Assembly: GCA_949743265.1 (NCBI GenBank)
Contig: CATJSX010000080.1
Location: 1-36,953, forward strand
Reading direction: 5' to 3'
DNA from: an uncultured Peptococcaceae bacterium
Lineage (GTDB): Bacteria; Bacillota; Peptococcia; Peptococcales; Peptococcaceae
DNA: 36,953 bases
Shown here: piece after piece, positions 1-7,262 of the stretch
Layout: each line of letters starts with the position of its first letter
Position numbering within the stretch: position 1 is the first letter of the stretch
The notes under the pieces: generated by a model
Told to the model about the DNA's origin: nothing
The model's input: the letters and a program-made list of their open reading frames with translations, nothing else
Database searches by the model: none
Translations under genes and position numbers: made by a program

Positions 1-673
1 AGCGGGTGATATTGAAGAAAAATATCTGACACGCACAGAAGTAGAGCTCTTAATGCAAGCTGCTAAAGACTACGGCACCTTTCAGAATTTTGCACTATTA
101 CATCTACTGATTTACTCTGGATTACGCATCGGCGAAGCGCTGGCACTTGAAACGTCGAATATTGACTTTAAACATTCAGCAGTTAAAGTGCGGCAAACTA
201 TTAGCACTGGCGTAGTCAAAAACGTCAAAGATTTTCAGCTTCAAACGCCAAAACAAGCACCAGCATTCGAGACGTCGAACTAGATAACGAAACCATGGCA
301 ATATTACATCAAAACAGGTTATAGAGCAAAAAAAGAAACGATTAAAAGCAGGTCCACAATGGTACAATGAATACGACTTTGTATTTTTACTTCTGTTCAT
401 TATACTGGCTATCCACTGCTTTATCATACTTTTAAATCATCGTTTATTCAATTATTAAAAACTTTAGAAGTAAGCAAACACATCACAGTCCATTCTTTGC
501 GCCATACTCATGCATCATTATTAGCAGAAAGCGGTGCTACATTGGAACAGATTCAGCAACGGTTAGGTCACTCAAATGATGATATAACTAAGCAAGTCTA
601 TTTGCACGTGACTAAAGATTCTAAAGCTAATATAATTGCTAATTTTGCTGCTTTTATGGCTGCTGAAAAATGA
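1..673 (+). pseudogene. Decayed phage-type tyrosine recombinase (integrase), 5' end outside window
   Basis: The C-terminal catalytic domain of a tyrosine recombinase is readable only by changing frame three times. The first part (to about 250) carries the catalytic Arg in SGLRIGEAL. The last part carries the HSLRHTHA box, the LGHSN His and the VYLHV segment with the nucleophilic Tyr, and ends at the TGA at 671-673. Single-base losses in A or T runs near 249-255, 317-324 and 381-391 break the frame, and in-frame stops lie between them. The three losses sum to one codon, so the last part is back in the original frame. This family normally integrates phages or conjugative elements. Here it is almost certainly inactive, the relic of an element lying to the left. 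Sequencing error is a less likely explanation because the rest of the window is clean. Confidence 0.85.
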
Positions 674-710
674 TAAAATGTTACGCGAATGTTACTTTCT
701 TATATCAACG

Positions 711-742
711 ATGGTTAAGAATGTGTTAACCATCAAATTTTT
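711..742 (+). terminator. Stem-loop with short T run after the recombinase relic
   Basis: An 8-bp perfect stem (711-718 with 726-733, 7-nt loop) is followed by CAAA and a five-T run at 738-742. It sits between the recombinase relic and the convergent trmL gene. The gap between stem and T run makes it a weak terminator call. Confidence 0.4.
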
Positions 743-758
743 AAAGATAGTATAACAA

Positions 759-1226
759 TCAAATCAGTCCTTGAAAATTGATTTGACGAAAGGCTTCATA
801 AATGATGATAGAAACAGAATTGGACAGATTGAGAGAACGCGCTGCTTCATTGTCCAACATGGGAATTTTGATACAGCCATCAGCATATCTTTGGCGTAAA
901 TCCGCTGGTAATCCTTTGGTTTCTTTGCCAAAAAGAAAAAAATCATCAGCTTGATATGTCATTTCTGAATAATAACGATTGGCTTTGGTCGTTGCCAGAT
1001 AGAGATTTTTATCGCCATGCAAAGATAGAAAATGGGTTAAGTTATCATAAAGCTGTACGTCTAACAAATGCCAGTAATCCAATCCTGCCCGTTTTAGATG
1101 TTTATCATCAATGGAAAACCCTAACGGCTGTACTAAATGCAGTTTACAGTTGGTTACAGCGCATGTTCGCGCAATATTGCCAGTATTGGCGGGAATTTCT
1201 GGTTCTATCAAAACAATATTAAACAT
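759..1226 (-). CDS. trmL: tRNA (cytidine/uridine(34)-2'-O)-methyltransferase, TrmL-type SPOUT enzyme
   Basis: A 155-residue single-domain SpoU/TrmH-type protein. It opens with FNIVLIEPEIPANTGNIAR, the N-terminal signature of the TrmL group. It ends with the SAM-binding trefoil-knot motifs LFGKETKGLP, KIPML and LNLSNSVSIIIYEA. Enzymes of this family methylate the 2'-OH of the wobble nucleotide of some leucine tRNAs, using SAM, as cytoplasmic homodimers. The length fits the family, which lacks an extra RNA-binding domain. The ATG at 1226 is preferred over an upstream in-frame ATG at 1283 because an AGGAGG site lies at 1237-1242 and the family's conserved N-terminus begins here. It stands alone, convergent with the recombinase relic and divergent from the next gene. 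Confidence 0.9.
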   Translation of the reverse strand: MFNIVLIEPEIPANTGNIARTCAVTNCKLHLVQPLGFSIDDKHLKRAGLDYWHLLDVQLYDNLTHFLSLHGDKNLYLATTKANRYYSEMTYQADDFFLFGKETKGLPADLRQRYADGCIKIPMLDNEAARSLNLSNSVSIIIYEAFRQINFQGLI

Positions 1227-1374
1227 ATGATCCAATCCTCCTGAAATAAAATAAGGTTTTTGCTTTTCAGTATAGCTAATCAATTATAAAAGGTCAACGC
1301 TTCTCTTCTCCGCTGCAAAAAGAGGTCTAAAAAAACAATGCTTTCATATATTTGAAAAAAGAGAGGTGAGGACA

Positions 1375-1686
1375 ATGATAAAAGGTATAGCGGCGGCGAT
1401 TATTTTTTTGTTGCTGTTTTATCTGGCAGTTAGAGCAAAAGCTGGCAATAATCAATATCGTTCGGAACAGGCAATAGTGGATAGTCCTATGGCGGAGGCG
1501 CTTACTCAGTTAATCGGCATTGCTGGAGGAATTTATTTGTCTTTAATCATGGGGGCGTCTTTTTTGGGCATAGAAGCGCCGGAAAAAGTGATTATTTTAG
1601 GCGCCGCTATTGACCCTTTGGCAGCCGCTTCTATTGGTTTGGCATTGGTACAGCCTATCTTGCTTTGTATCCTGCGGAAATTTTGA
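1375..1686 (+). CDS. Small integral membrane protein of unknown function
   Basis: A 103-residue hydrophobic protein. It has an N-terminal membrane segment (about residues 4-21), a short polar stretch rich in Asn/Gln/Arg (about 24-36), then two further hydrophobic stretches (about 43-65 and 72-100), and ends in a basic tail. I do not recognise the family. The ATG at 1375 is chosen over the GTG at 1366 because the GAGAGGTGAGG stretch just upstream supplies the ribosome site and overlaps the GTG. It lies 17 nt before a YlmC/YmxH-type gene that has its own ribosome site, so the two are probably cotranscribed. No function is assigned. Confidence 0.7.
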   Translation: MIKGIAAAIIFLLLFYLAVRAKAGNNQYRSEQAIVDSPMAEALTQLIGIAGGIYLSLIMGASFLGIEAPEKVIILGAAIDPLAAASIGLALVQPILLCILRKF

Positions 1687-1703
1687 CGAGGAGGAAAAAG
1701 TGA

Positions 1704-1979
1704 ATGATTATACGGCTTAGTGAATTGATGGGCAAAAATATCGTCAATATTTATGATGGCGTACGCTTAGGAATTGTACAAGACTGTGATTTGACTTTTG
1801 AAAGCGACAGTGGACAATTGCGGGAAATGATTCTGCCCAAGCGGCTGGGTTTTGGTTCTTTATGGGGTGAACGCGGCGGACTGATTATTCCATGGCAAAA
1901 TATTCATAAAATCGGACAAGAAGTGATCATTGTTGATATGGGACAAAGTCAGCCCAAAAATCGCAGAAGTATTTTTTAA
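1704..1979 (+). CDS. YlmC/YmxH family PRC-barrel protein
   Basis: A 91-residue protein matching the YlmC/YmxH family: IRLSELMGKNIVNIYDGVRLG at the start, then ILPKR, GFGSLWG and IPWQNIHKIGQEVIIV. This is a single PRC-barrel fold. In endospore formers the genes are often seen among sporulation-associated genes, but no biochemical role is firmly known. Soluble and probably cytoplasmic. The start follows a GAGGAGG site with 9-nt spacing. The C-terminal tail (QPKNRRSIF) is polar and probably disordered. Its presence fits a lineage with sporulating ancestry but does not prove that this organism sporulates. Confidence 0.85.
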   Translation: MIIRLSELMGKNIVNIYDGVRLGIVQDCDLTFESDSGQLREMILPKRLGFGSLWGERGGLIIPWQNIHKIGQEVIIVDMGQSQPKNRRSIF

Positions 1980-2186
1980 ATTTTGTTCGTGTTGAAGACA
2001 CTGACAGACTATGTGCAAAGCACTCAAAAATAGGCAGTATAAAAACAGAGATACCAAAAGAGAAAATATTTCGTTTATACTTTTTTATATTAGAGGCTGC
2101 TCACAAACATGAAATAAATTTCCTCCGTTATCGGTTTGAAATAAACATCATCAAATTGTAATGTCAAGCAACTTGATTGATTTAAG

Positions 2187-2215
2187 TTGGCATAGATAAA
2201 TTGATGCTATATACT
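2187..2215 (+). promoter_or_regulatory. Sigma-A-type promoter for the DUF6440 gene
   Basis: TTGGCA (2187-2192) and TATACT (2210-2215) are separated by 17 bp, about 38 bp upstream of the next start codon. The rest of the 1980-2252 gap shows only an imperfect inverted repeat (CAACTT...AAGTTG, about 2169-2190) and no other gene. Confidence 0.55.
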
Positions 2216-2252
2216 GTCATTATAAATTCGACAAATAATAGAGGTGTATTGA

Positions 2253-2414
2253 ATGGAACGGTTTAAAAAAGTTTATAGCCAAGGCGTAGTTGTTGTCATG
2301 GAAATTTGGGTTGATACCGAAACTGGCGTAAACTATGTGTTTCATCGTGATAGTAATGCCTCAGGTTTTACACCATTGCTTGACAAAGAAGGAAAACCAA
2401 TAATAACACTATAA
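2253..2414 (+). CDS. DUF6440 family small protein
   Basis: A 53-residue protein. Its pattern (RFKKVYSQG, then IWVDTETGVNYVFH, then GFTPLLDKEGKPI) matches what I know of the DUF6440 family, small soluble proteins common in Firmicutes and of unknown function. The conserved TGVNYxF and TPLLDKxGKP segments suggest a small beta-rich domain. A GAGGTG ribosome site lies at 2241-2246. It is monocistronic, with its own promoter at 2187-2215 and a strong terminator at 2430-2461. No catalytic residues are evident. Confidence 0.8.
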   Translation: MERFKKVYSQGVVVVMEIWVDTETGVNYVFHRDSNASGFTPLLDKEGKPIITL

Positions 2415-2429
2415 GTTTTCAATTTATTA

Positions 2430-2461
2430 GGCAGCTATCCGCAGAGGATAGCTGCCTTTTT
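2430..2461 (+). terminator. Rho-independent terminator after the DUF6440 gene
   Basis: A perfect 11-bp stem (2430-2440 with 2446-2456), 5-nt loop, then five T. Confidence 0.9.
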
Positions 2462-2670
2462 GGATTGGTTAAATCTATTGAGCTGATGTATTCGTATAGA
2501 ATGAAATTTGCGCAATAGATTTTCATTCAACTACTAAGACAATCTGATAAAATTGCAAAATATGCGAAAATGTAGAAAGTACAAAGGATTTCTTTAGGCA
2601 AAGATGTACTTTTTTCATGGAATATGCTAAAATCATGACCATAAATTTTTATGCAAACGAGGCTGAAAAC

Positions 2671-4836
2671 ATGACTTTGGTGATTACAGAAAAACCTAGT
2701 GTTGCTCGCGATATTGCTCGTATTTTAAAAGCTATTGGCAAGCGAGATGGTTATTTAGAAGGAAACGGCTATCAGGTGACTTGGTGTGTAGGTCATTTGG
2801 TGCAGCTGGCACCGCCAGAAAGTTATGGCAAAGAGTATAAACGATGGCGTATAGAAACGCTGCCAATTTTGCCGCAAAATTTCAAAAAAGAAATCCCCCC
2901 GCAAACCCAGAAACAATTTGCTATCGTCAGCCACTTGATCAAGCAGAACGATACCATTATTTGCGCCACTGATGCTGGTCGTGAAGGACAATTGATTTTT
3001 GAATACGTTTATCGGATGAGCACTACTGATGAAGCCAAAACGGTTAAACGTTTGTGGATTAGTTCTATGACTGATGAAGCCATCAAAGATGGTTTGAAAC
3101 ATCTGAAAAATAACGAAATGTATGAACGGCTTTACCAAAGCGCACGTTGTCGCAGTGAAGCTGATTGGTTAGTGGGAATGAATTTTACGCGGTTGTTCAG
3201 TGTCAAATACAATGCCAAATTAACCGTTGGTCGTGTGCAAACGCCTACATTGGCTTTAATCGTGGAGCGCCAACAAGCCATTGACCATTTTGTATCAACG
3301 CCTTATTTTCAACTGCAAGGTTTATTCGGTCAAATCAAAGCGTTGTGGTCAAAAGATGATAGCAATCGTGTCAATACGCGCCAAGAAGCTGAAGCTATTC
3401 AAAAGCGGCTGACTGGAAAAATAGGCATCGTTAGCAAGTTAACGTGTACTCGCAAAAATGAAGAACGTCCATTGCTATATGATTTGACCGAATTGCAAAG
3501 AGAGGCTAACCGTCGTTTTGGCTATACGGCACAGGAAACCTTAAGTATTGCGCAAAGTTTATACGAAACGCATAAATTGTTAACGTATCCGCGTACAGAT
3601 AGCCGTTATTTGAGTAACGATATGAAAAGCCATATACCTGCGCTGCTGAAAAAAATGGCAGCCGCTTATCCTGAAGGTGAACCGTTTATCACCCAACTAT
3701 TACAAAAAGGTCTCAATTTGGATAAACGGATCATCAATGATAGCAAAGTCAGCGATCATCATGCTATTATTGTCACCGATCGCATTCATATGTATCAACC
3801 AACGACATTAAGCCAGCGGGAAAATCATATTTTGCAGTTAGTTCTGGTGCGCATCATCACTGCTCTTTCTGGCAAAAAAATTTTTGATGAAACAAAACTG
3901 GAAATCACGGTTGGCGATGACCTTTTTAAAGCTACTGGCAAAAAAATCATTGACGAAGGATGGGCATTGGTTGAGCGAACGCTTTTGGGCAAAGGAAACC
4001 CTGAAGAAGATGACAGCGAAGATGAGCAGCTACTAGACGAAATTAAACCGCAGCAGCAATTGCCACTAGACGAATTGGTAATTATCGAAAAGAAAACAAC
4101 GCCGCCCAAGCCGTATACAGAAGCCACTCTCTTGACAGCGATGGAAAAAGCCAGCCGTGAAATCGACGATAAAGAACTGAAAGATTCACTCAAAGGTAAA
4201 GGGTTAGGCACGCCAGCTACTCGCGCCAGTATTATCGAACGGCTAATTGCCGTTGGCTATGTTGAGAGACAAAAGAAAAATCTATTGCCTACCAAACAAG
4301 GTATTATCTTTTTGCAGTTGGTGCCTGATTCTATCAAAGCGCCGGAACTCACCGCCCAATGGGAAAAACGGCTGACTGATATTTGCGATGGCAAAGATGA
4401 TGCGGACGCTTTTATGGCGGATATTCGTCAGTATGTCGCCGCTATTGTCAGCGAAAACTGCAAAACCACTGCTGCGTCTGTCGTCTCAAGAGGCGGCGTG
4501 CTCAAAGAAATTATCGGTAAATGTCCCAAATGTGGCAAAAACGTTTTTGAAAGCGACAAATCTTTTTACTGTGAAGGATTTAAGGATGATCCCAAATGTT
4601 CTTTTTCGCTTTGGAAGAATAATAAATATTTCGCCGCTAGAGGCTTAACGATTACGAAAGAAATGGCGCAGCAATTTTTGCAGACCGGCAAAGTGCAAAT
4701 CAATGGTCTGCGTTCCAAAGCTAATAATGTGTATAACGGCATTTTCTATATGGAAACTGCCGGACAATTTGTCAGCTTTCATATGGAATTTGCTCCAAAA
4801 AAATCAGAAGATTCATCGTCATCCAATCAGCCATAA
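2671..4836 (+). CDS. topB: DNA topoisomerase III (type IA)
   Basis: A 721-residue type IA topoisomerase, which relaxes and decatenates DNA through a 5'-phosphotyrosyl intermediate. The Toprim domain starts with LVITEKPSVARDIA and includes CVGHLVQL and ATDAGREGQLIFEY (the DxD-type metal site). The active-site Tyr is residue 306 in LLTYPRTDSRYLS. The C-terminal part has a zinc-ribbon-like segment with CPKCGK followed by two further Cys, as in many Firmicute TopB proteins. The ATG at 2671 is chosen over one 18 codons upstream because GAGG lies 7-8 nt before it and the family begins at MTLVITEKPS. An acidic stretch around 445-460 (EEDDSEDEQ) looks like a linker. Single-gene unit, sharing a terminator with the convergent pckA. 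Confidence 0.95.
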   Translation: MTLVITEKPSVARDIARILKAIGKRDGYLEGNGYQVTWCVGHLVQLAPPESYGKEYKRWRIETLPILPQNFKKEIPPQTQKQFAIVSHLIKQNDTIICATDAGREGQLIFEYVYRMSTTDEAKTVKRLWISSMTDEAIKDGLKHLKNNEMYERLYQSARCRSEADWLVGMNFTRLFSVKYNAKLTVGRVQTPTLALIVERQQAIDHFVSTPYFQLQGLFGQIKALWSKDDSNRVNTRQEAEAIQKRLTGKIGIVSKLTCTRKNEERPLLYDLTELQREANRRFGYTAQETLSIAQSLYETHKLLTYPRTDSRYLSNDMKSHIPALLKKMAAAYPEGEPFITQLLQKGLNLDKRIINDSKVSDHHAIIVTDRIHMYQPTTLSQRENHILQLVLVRIITALSGKKIFDETKLEITVGDDLFKATGKKIIDEGWALVERTLLGKGNPEEDDSEDEQLLDEIKPQQQLPLDELVIIEKKTTPPKPYTEATLLTAMEKASREIDDKELKDSLKGKGLGTPATRASIIERLIAVGYVERQKKNLLPTKQGIIFLQLVPDSIKAPELTAQWEKRLTDICDGKDDADAFMADIRQYVAAIVSENCKTTAASVVSRGGVLKEIIGKCPKCGKNVFESDKSFYCEGFKDDPKCSFSLWKNNKYFAARGLTITKEMAQQFLQTGKVQINGLRSKANNVYNGIFYMETAGQFVSFHMEFAPKKSEDSSSSNQP

Positions 4837-4853
4837 AATTGGCCGCGCTAAAA

Positions 4854-4897
4854 AGCCCTATTATTGTTGCATCGCTTCAATAACAGGGCTCTTTTTT
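4854..4897. terminator. Terminator between convergent topB and pckA
   Basis: A 13-bp stem with one wobble pair (4854-4866 with 4878-4890) is followed by six T on the plus strand (4892-4897). The A-rich left flank (4851-4854) gives a short U run on the other strand, so it may serve both genes. Confidence 0.85.
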
Positions 4898-4908
4898 AAC
4901 GGCATCAA

Positions 4909-6501
4909 TTATTTTGTTGTGGGACCAGCGTTTTTGATATGGTTCGGTATCTCATTAAAGCGAGCGAAATTATCTTCAAATTTTTGCGCCAGCATTTTAG
5001 CTTGAGCTTCATAAGCCGCTTTATCTGTCCACAAATTAGCAGGATCAAGCAGATTGCTATCCACTTCCGGACAAGTTTTAGGCATGGCTATTTTAAAAAT
5101 AGGATGTTCCTGATAATCGACTTGACTAAGCTGACCGCTTAATGCTGCGGTAACAATGGCGCGAGTATATTTTAGCGGAATCCGTTCACCAACGCCGTAA
5201 GCGCCGCCAATCCAACCTGTATTGATTAAAAAGACTTCTACATTGTACTGTTCAATCCGTTCGCCTAGCATTTCTGCGTATTTGATTGCGGCTAATGGCA
5301 AAAACGGTTCGCCGAAGCAAGCAGAAAAAGTAGCCTGCGGCTCGGTGACGCCTCGTTCGGTGCCCGCCAACTTACTGGTATAGCCAGAAAGCAAATGATA
5401 CATTGCTTGTTCTTTAGTCAATTTAGAAATCGGCGGCAAGACGCCAAAAGCATCAGCCGTTAGAAAAATAACGGTTTTGGGAATACCGCCTTTGCCGTTT
5501 AATTGTGCATTAGGAATATACTCTACTGGATAAGCCACGCGAGTATTTTCTGTTAAACTGTCATCGTCAAAATTGATTTTACGGCTATTGGGAAAGAAAA
5601 CGGCATTTTCTACTACCGCGCCGAAGCGTACAGCATCAAAAATCTGAGGTTCTTGTTCTCTATTGAGACGAATAGCTTTCGCATAGCAACCACCTTCAAT
5701 ATTAAATACGCCGTCTTTTGTCCAAGCGTGCTCATCATCACCGATCAGCATGCGTTTGGGATCAGCGGAAAGCGTTGTTTTACCCGTACCAGAAAGACCG
5801 AAAAATAGCGCTACACTGCCGTCTTCCAAACTCATATTAGCAGAACAATGCATTGACAAAATATCTTTTTTGGGCAATAAATAATTCATCGCCGAAAAAA
5901 TAGATTTTTTCATTTCGCCACAATAGCTGCTGCCAATAATCAAAATAATTTTTTTATCCAAATTTAGCACAATGGCGGCTTCCGAATTAACGCCATCGGC
6001 TTGTGGATCACATTTCAAATTCGGCGCGCAAATCATCGTAAATTCCGGCGTATAATCGGCTAGATCTTGTTCTTGCGGTCGTACTAACATTTGGCGCATG
6101 AACAAATTTTGGTGTGCCAATTCGTTGATAGCACGAAATTTTGTCTGATATTTTTTATCGGCTCCGGCAAATCCGTCAAAGACATATATGGTTTTTCCCT
6201 GCAAATAACCAAGTGTTTTTTGATAGAGACGCTCAAAAACACTCTCGCTGATAGGAACATTTACCTTGCCCCACGCAACATCGTTTTTGGCGTCGTCTGT
6301 TTCGACAATAAAACGATCTTTTGGGGAACGTCCAGTATATTTGCCCGTTTCTACCCGAAAAGCGCCAGTCTCTGTCAAAACGCCTTCGTTATTTTTAATC
6401 GCTTCCTCAATCAATTCTTCTACGGATAAATTGTATGCAACCGCTTGCAAATGCTCCAAACCCATCTGACGCAATTCTTCAACTATTTTTGCCTTCTCCA
6501 T
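4909..6501 (-). CDS. pckA: Phosphoenolpyruvate carboxykinase (ATP)
   Basis: A 530-residue ATP-dependent PEP carboxykinase, interconverting oxaloacetate plus ATP with PEP plus CO2 plus ADP in the cytoplasm. Visible motifs are TGKYTGRSPKDRF (about 52-64), the P-loop GLSGTGKTTLS (235-245), the metal site IGDDEHAW (253-260) and FNIEGGCYAKAIRL. Length is typical of the bacterial ATP-type enzyme. In fermentative anaerobes it often runs toward oxaloacetate, and the SLC13-type dicarboxylate carrier elsewhere in the window would fit C4-acid metabolism; that link is inference. The start follows a GAGGAG site. Monocistronic, with its own promoter at 6569-6597. Confidence 0.96.
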   Translation of the reverse strand: MEKAKIVEELRQMGLEHLQAVAYNLSVEELIEEAIKNNEGVLTETGAFRVETGKYTGRSPKDRFIVETDDAKNDVAWGKVNVPISESVFERLYQKTLGYLQGKTIYVFDGFAGADKKYQTKFRAINELAHQNLFMRQMLVRPQEQDLADYTPEFTMICAPNLKCDPQADGVNSEAAIVLNLDKKIILIIGSSYCGEMKKSIFSAMNYLLPKKDILSMHCSANMSLEDGSVALFFGLSGTGKTTLSADPKRMLIGDDEHAWTKDGVFNIEGGCYAKAIRLNREQEPQIFDAVRFGAVVENAVFFPNSRKINFDDDSLTENTRVAYPVEYIPNAQLNGKGGIPKTVIFLTADAFGVLPPISKLTKEQAMYHLLSGYTSKLAGTERGVTEPQATFSACFGEPFLPLAAIKYAEMLGERIEQYNVEVFLINTGWIGGAYGVGERIPLKYTRAIVTAALSGQLSQVDYQEHPIFKIAMPKTCPEVDSNLLDPANLWTDKAAYEAQAKMLAQKFEDNFARFNEIPNHIKNAGPTTK

Positions 6502-6568
6502 GATATTCGCTCCTCATGATCTTCAAATTCATCTTTTATACTACAGAGTATACAATAAACGCATCTAT

Positions 6569-6597
6569 AGTTTACACAAAAAACCGTATAAGGTCAA
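6569..6597 (-). promoter_or_regulatory. Promoter of pckA
   Basis: On the minus strand TTGACC (6592-6597) and TAAACT (6569-6574) are 17 bp apart, about 68 bp upstream of the pckA start. A second TATACT-like hexamer lies closer to the gene without a good -35. Confidence 0.55.
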
Positions 6598-6851
6598 CTA
6601 TTTTCCTGAAAAAAGATAAATATGCCGCTTTATTTGCCAAATAATCGCCTTTTATGCAGCCAGAATCAGGAAAATCAATGATGATGCATATATTGGACAG
6701 TATATGGTGGGGAATCATGTAAGGCACAGGGAAAAATTTTTGCGTATAAAAGCGTAGCAACTATGCATGAATTTTTAAATAGAGGAATTTTCTCAGCTTA
6801 TTGATAGAAAAACTTTTTTAAAAAAGCAAACGGTAAAATTTTTAAAAACGG

Positions 6852-6880
6852 TTGACGAAATAAACTAACTGTGATAGGAT
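6852..6880 (+). promoter_or_regulatory. Promoter of the methionine operon leader
   Basis: TTGACG (6852-6857) and TAGGAT (6875-6880) with exactly 17 bp between them. Transcription would start about 6887, giving a leader of roughly 375 nt before the first enzyme gene. The 6602-6851 stretch upstream holds no supported gene. Confidence 0.7.
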
Positions 6881-6923
6881 AAGCACATTAAAAATGAACT
6901 AACCACGAGAGGAGAGACTGATA

Positions 6924-7052
6924 ATGCGTACAGAAATTTTATCAAATCGTATGATGTGCTTATGTATGATGTGGAAATCAAGTGATTGCATCATACCATT
7001 TTTGTATGCGTTAAATACGGCTGTCTCTTTAAAAAAGCGATTGGCTAACTAA
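6924..7052 (+). CDS. Met/Cys-rich leader peptide of the methionine operon (candidate)
   Basis: A 42-codon ORF about 37 nt downstream of the expected transcription start, with a GAGAGGAG ribosome site. Residues 10-16 read MMCLCMM: four Met codons and two Cys codons within seven positions, followed by Trp. A third Cys is at 22. Met and Cys are rare amino acids, and the downstream operon makes homocysteine/methionine using reduced sulfur, so the composition matches the pathway as in classic leader-peptide attenuators. The second Met-Met pair falls in the 5' arm of a hairpin (6964-6971 with 6989-6996). The end of the ORF (7035-7043) is the segment that can pair with the terminator. No protein similarity is recognised. 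That it acts by being translated rather than through its product is inference. Confidence 0.6.
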   Translation: MRTEILSNRMMCLCMMWKSSDCIIPFLYALNTAVSLKKRLAN

Positions 7053-7110
7053 TACAAATAATGATATTGGGCAATTACTTGGGAGCGCTGTTACAGTCGC
7101 TTCCATTTTT
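6964..7110 (+). promoter_or_regulatory. Attenuator: Met-codon hairpin, anti-terminator segment and intrinsic terminator
   Basis: Three elements can be drawn. (1) An 8-bp stem, 6964-6971 with 6989-6996, whose 5' arm contains Met codons 15-16. (2) A 9-bp duplex with one wobble, 7035-7043 (AAGCGATTG) with 7094-7102 (CAGTCGCTT). (3) A terminator, 7081-7087 with 7098-7104, with a nested CTG/CAG stem and the T run at 7106-7110. Elements 2 and 3 are mutually exclusive because both use the terminator's 3' arm. A ribosome stalled at the Met/Cys codons leaves 7035-7043 free, favouring read-through. A ribosome reaching the stop at 7050-7052 covers it, favouring termination. No S-box (SAM-I) or T-box signature was seen in this leader. 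Confidence 0.6.
7081..7110 (+). terminator. Intrinsic terminator inside the methionine leader
   Basis: A 7-bp stem with one wobble pair (7081-7087 with 7098-7104) encloses a small inner stem, with ATTTTT directly after. It lies 150 bp upstream of the enzyme genes, so it can only make sense as a regulatory terminator. Confidence 0.75.
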
Positions 7111-7143
7111 ATTATCAGCCTAAAAAACGGAGGAATAGCCGAT

Positions 7144-7224
7144 ATGCAAAATTGTTATATTCATCAATGGTTTTATCTTTTGCGCCACAATTGGCGGCAT
7201 GAACGAATGCGACCAAATCAATAA
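7144..7224 (+). CDS. Second small ORF in the methionine leader
   Basis: A 26-codon ORF beginning MQNCYIHQWF, 33 nt after the leader terminator and 38 nt before the sulfhydrylase gene. A GGAGG site ends about 10 nt before its ATG. It is rich in aromatic, His and Arg residues. It has no recognisable family and no hydrophobic segment. It could be a translated spacer that couples translation into the operon, or chance. Its good ribosome site is the only positive evidence. Confidence 0.35.
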   Translation: MQNCYIHQWFYLLRHNWRHERMRPNQ

Positions 7225-7262
7225 TAGATTCCAATAAATTATTATCAAAAGGAGACTATCAA

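Noticed and set aside
3825-4211. 128-codon Ser-rich minus-strand ORF inside topB
   Set aside because: Serine runs are the reverse reading of the acidic Glu/Asp linker codons of topB; a shadow.
6572-6760. 62-codon minus-strand ORF in the gap upstream of the methionine leader
   Set aside because: No ribosome site, overlaps the pckA promoter region, and the composition is that of AT-rich random sequence.
6887-7262. SAM riboswitch or Met T-box in the methionine leader
   Set aside because: I looked for the conserved S-box core and for the T-box sequence with the GGTGG-type segment and found neither; the leader-peptide model explains the terminator better.
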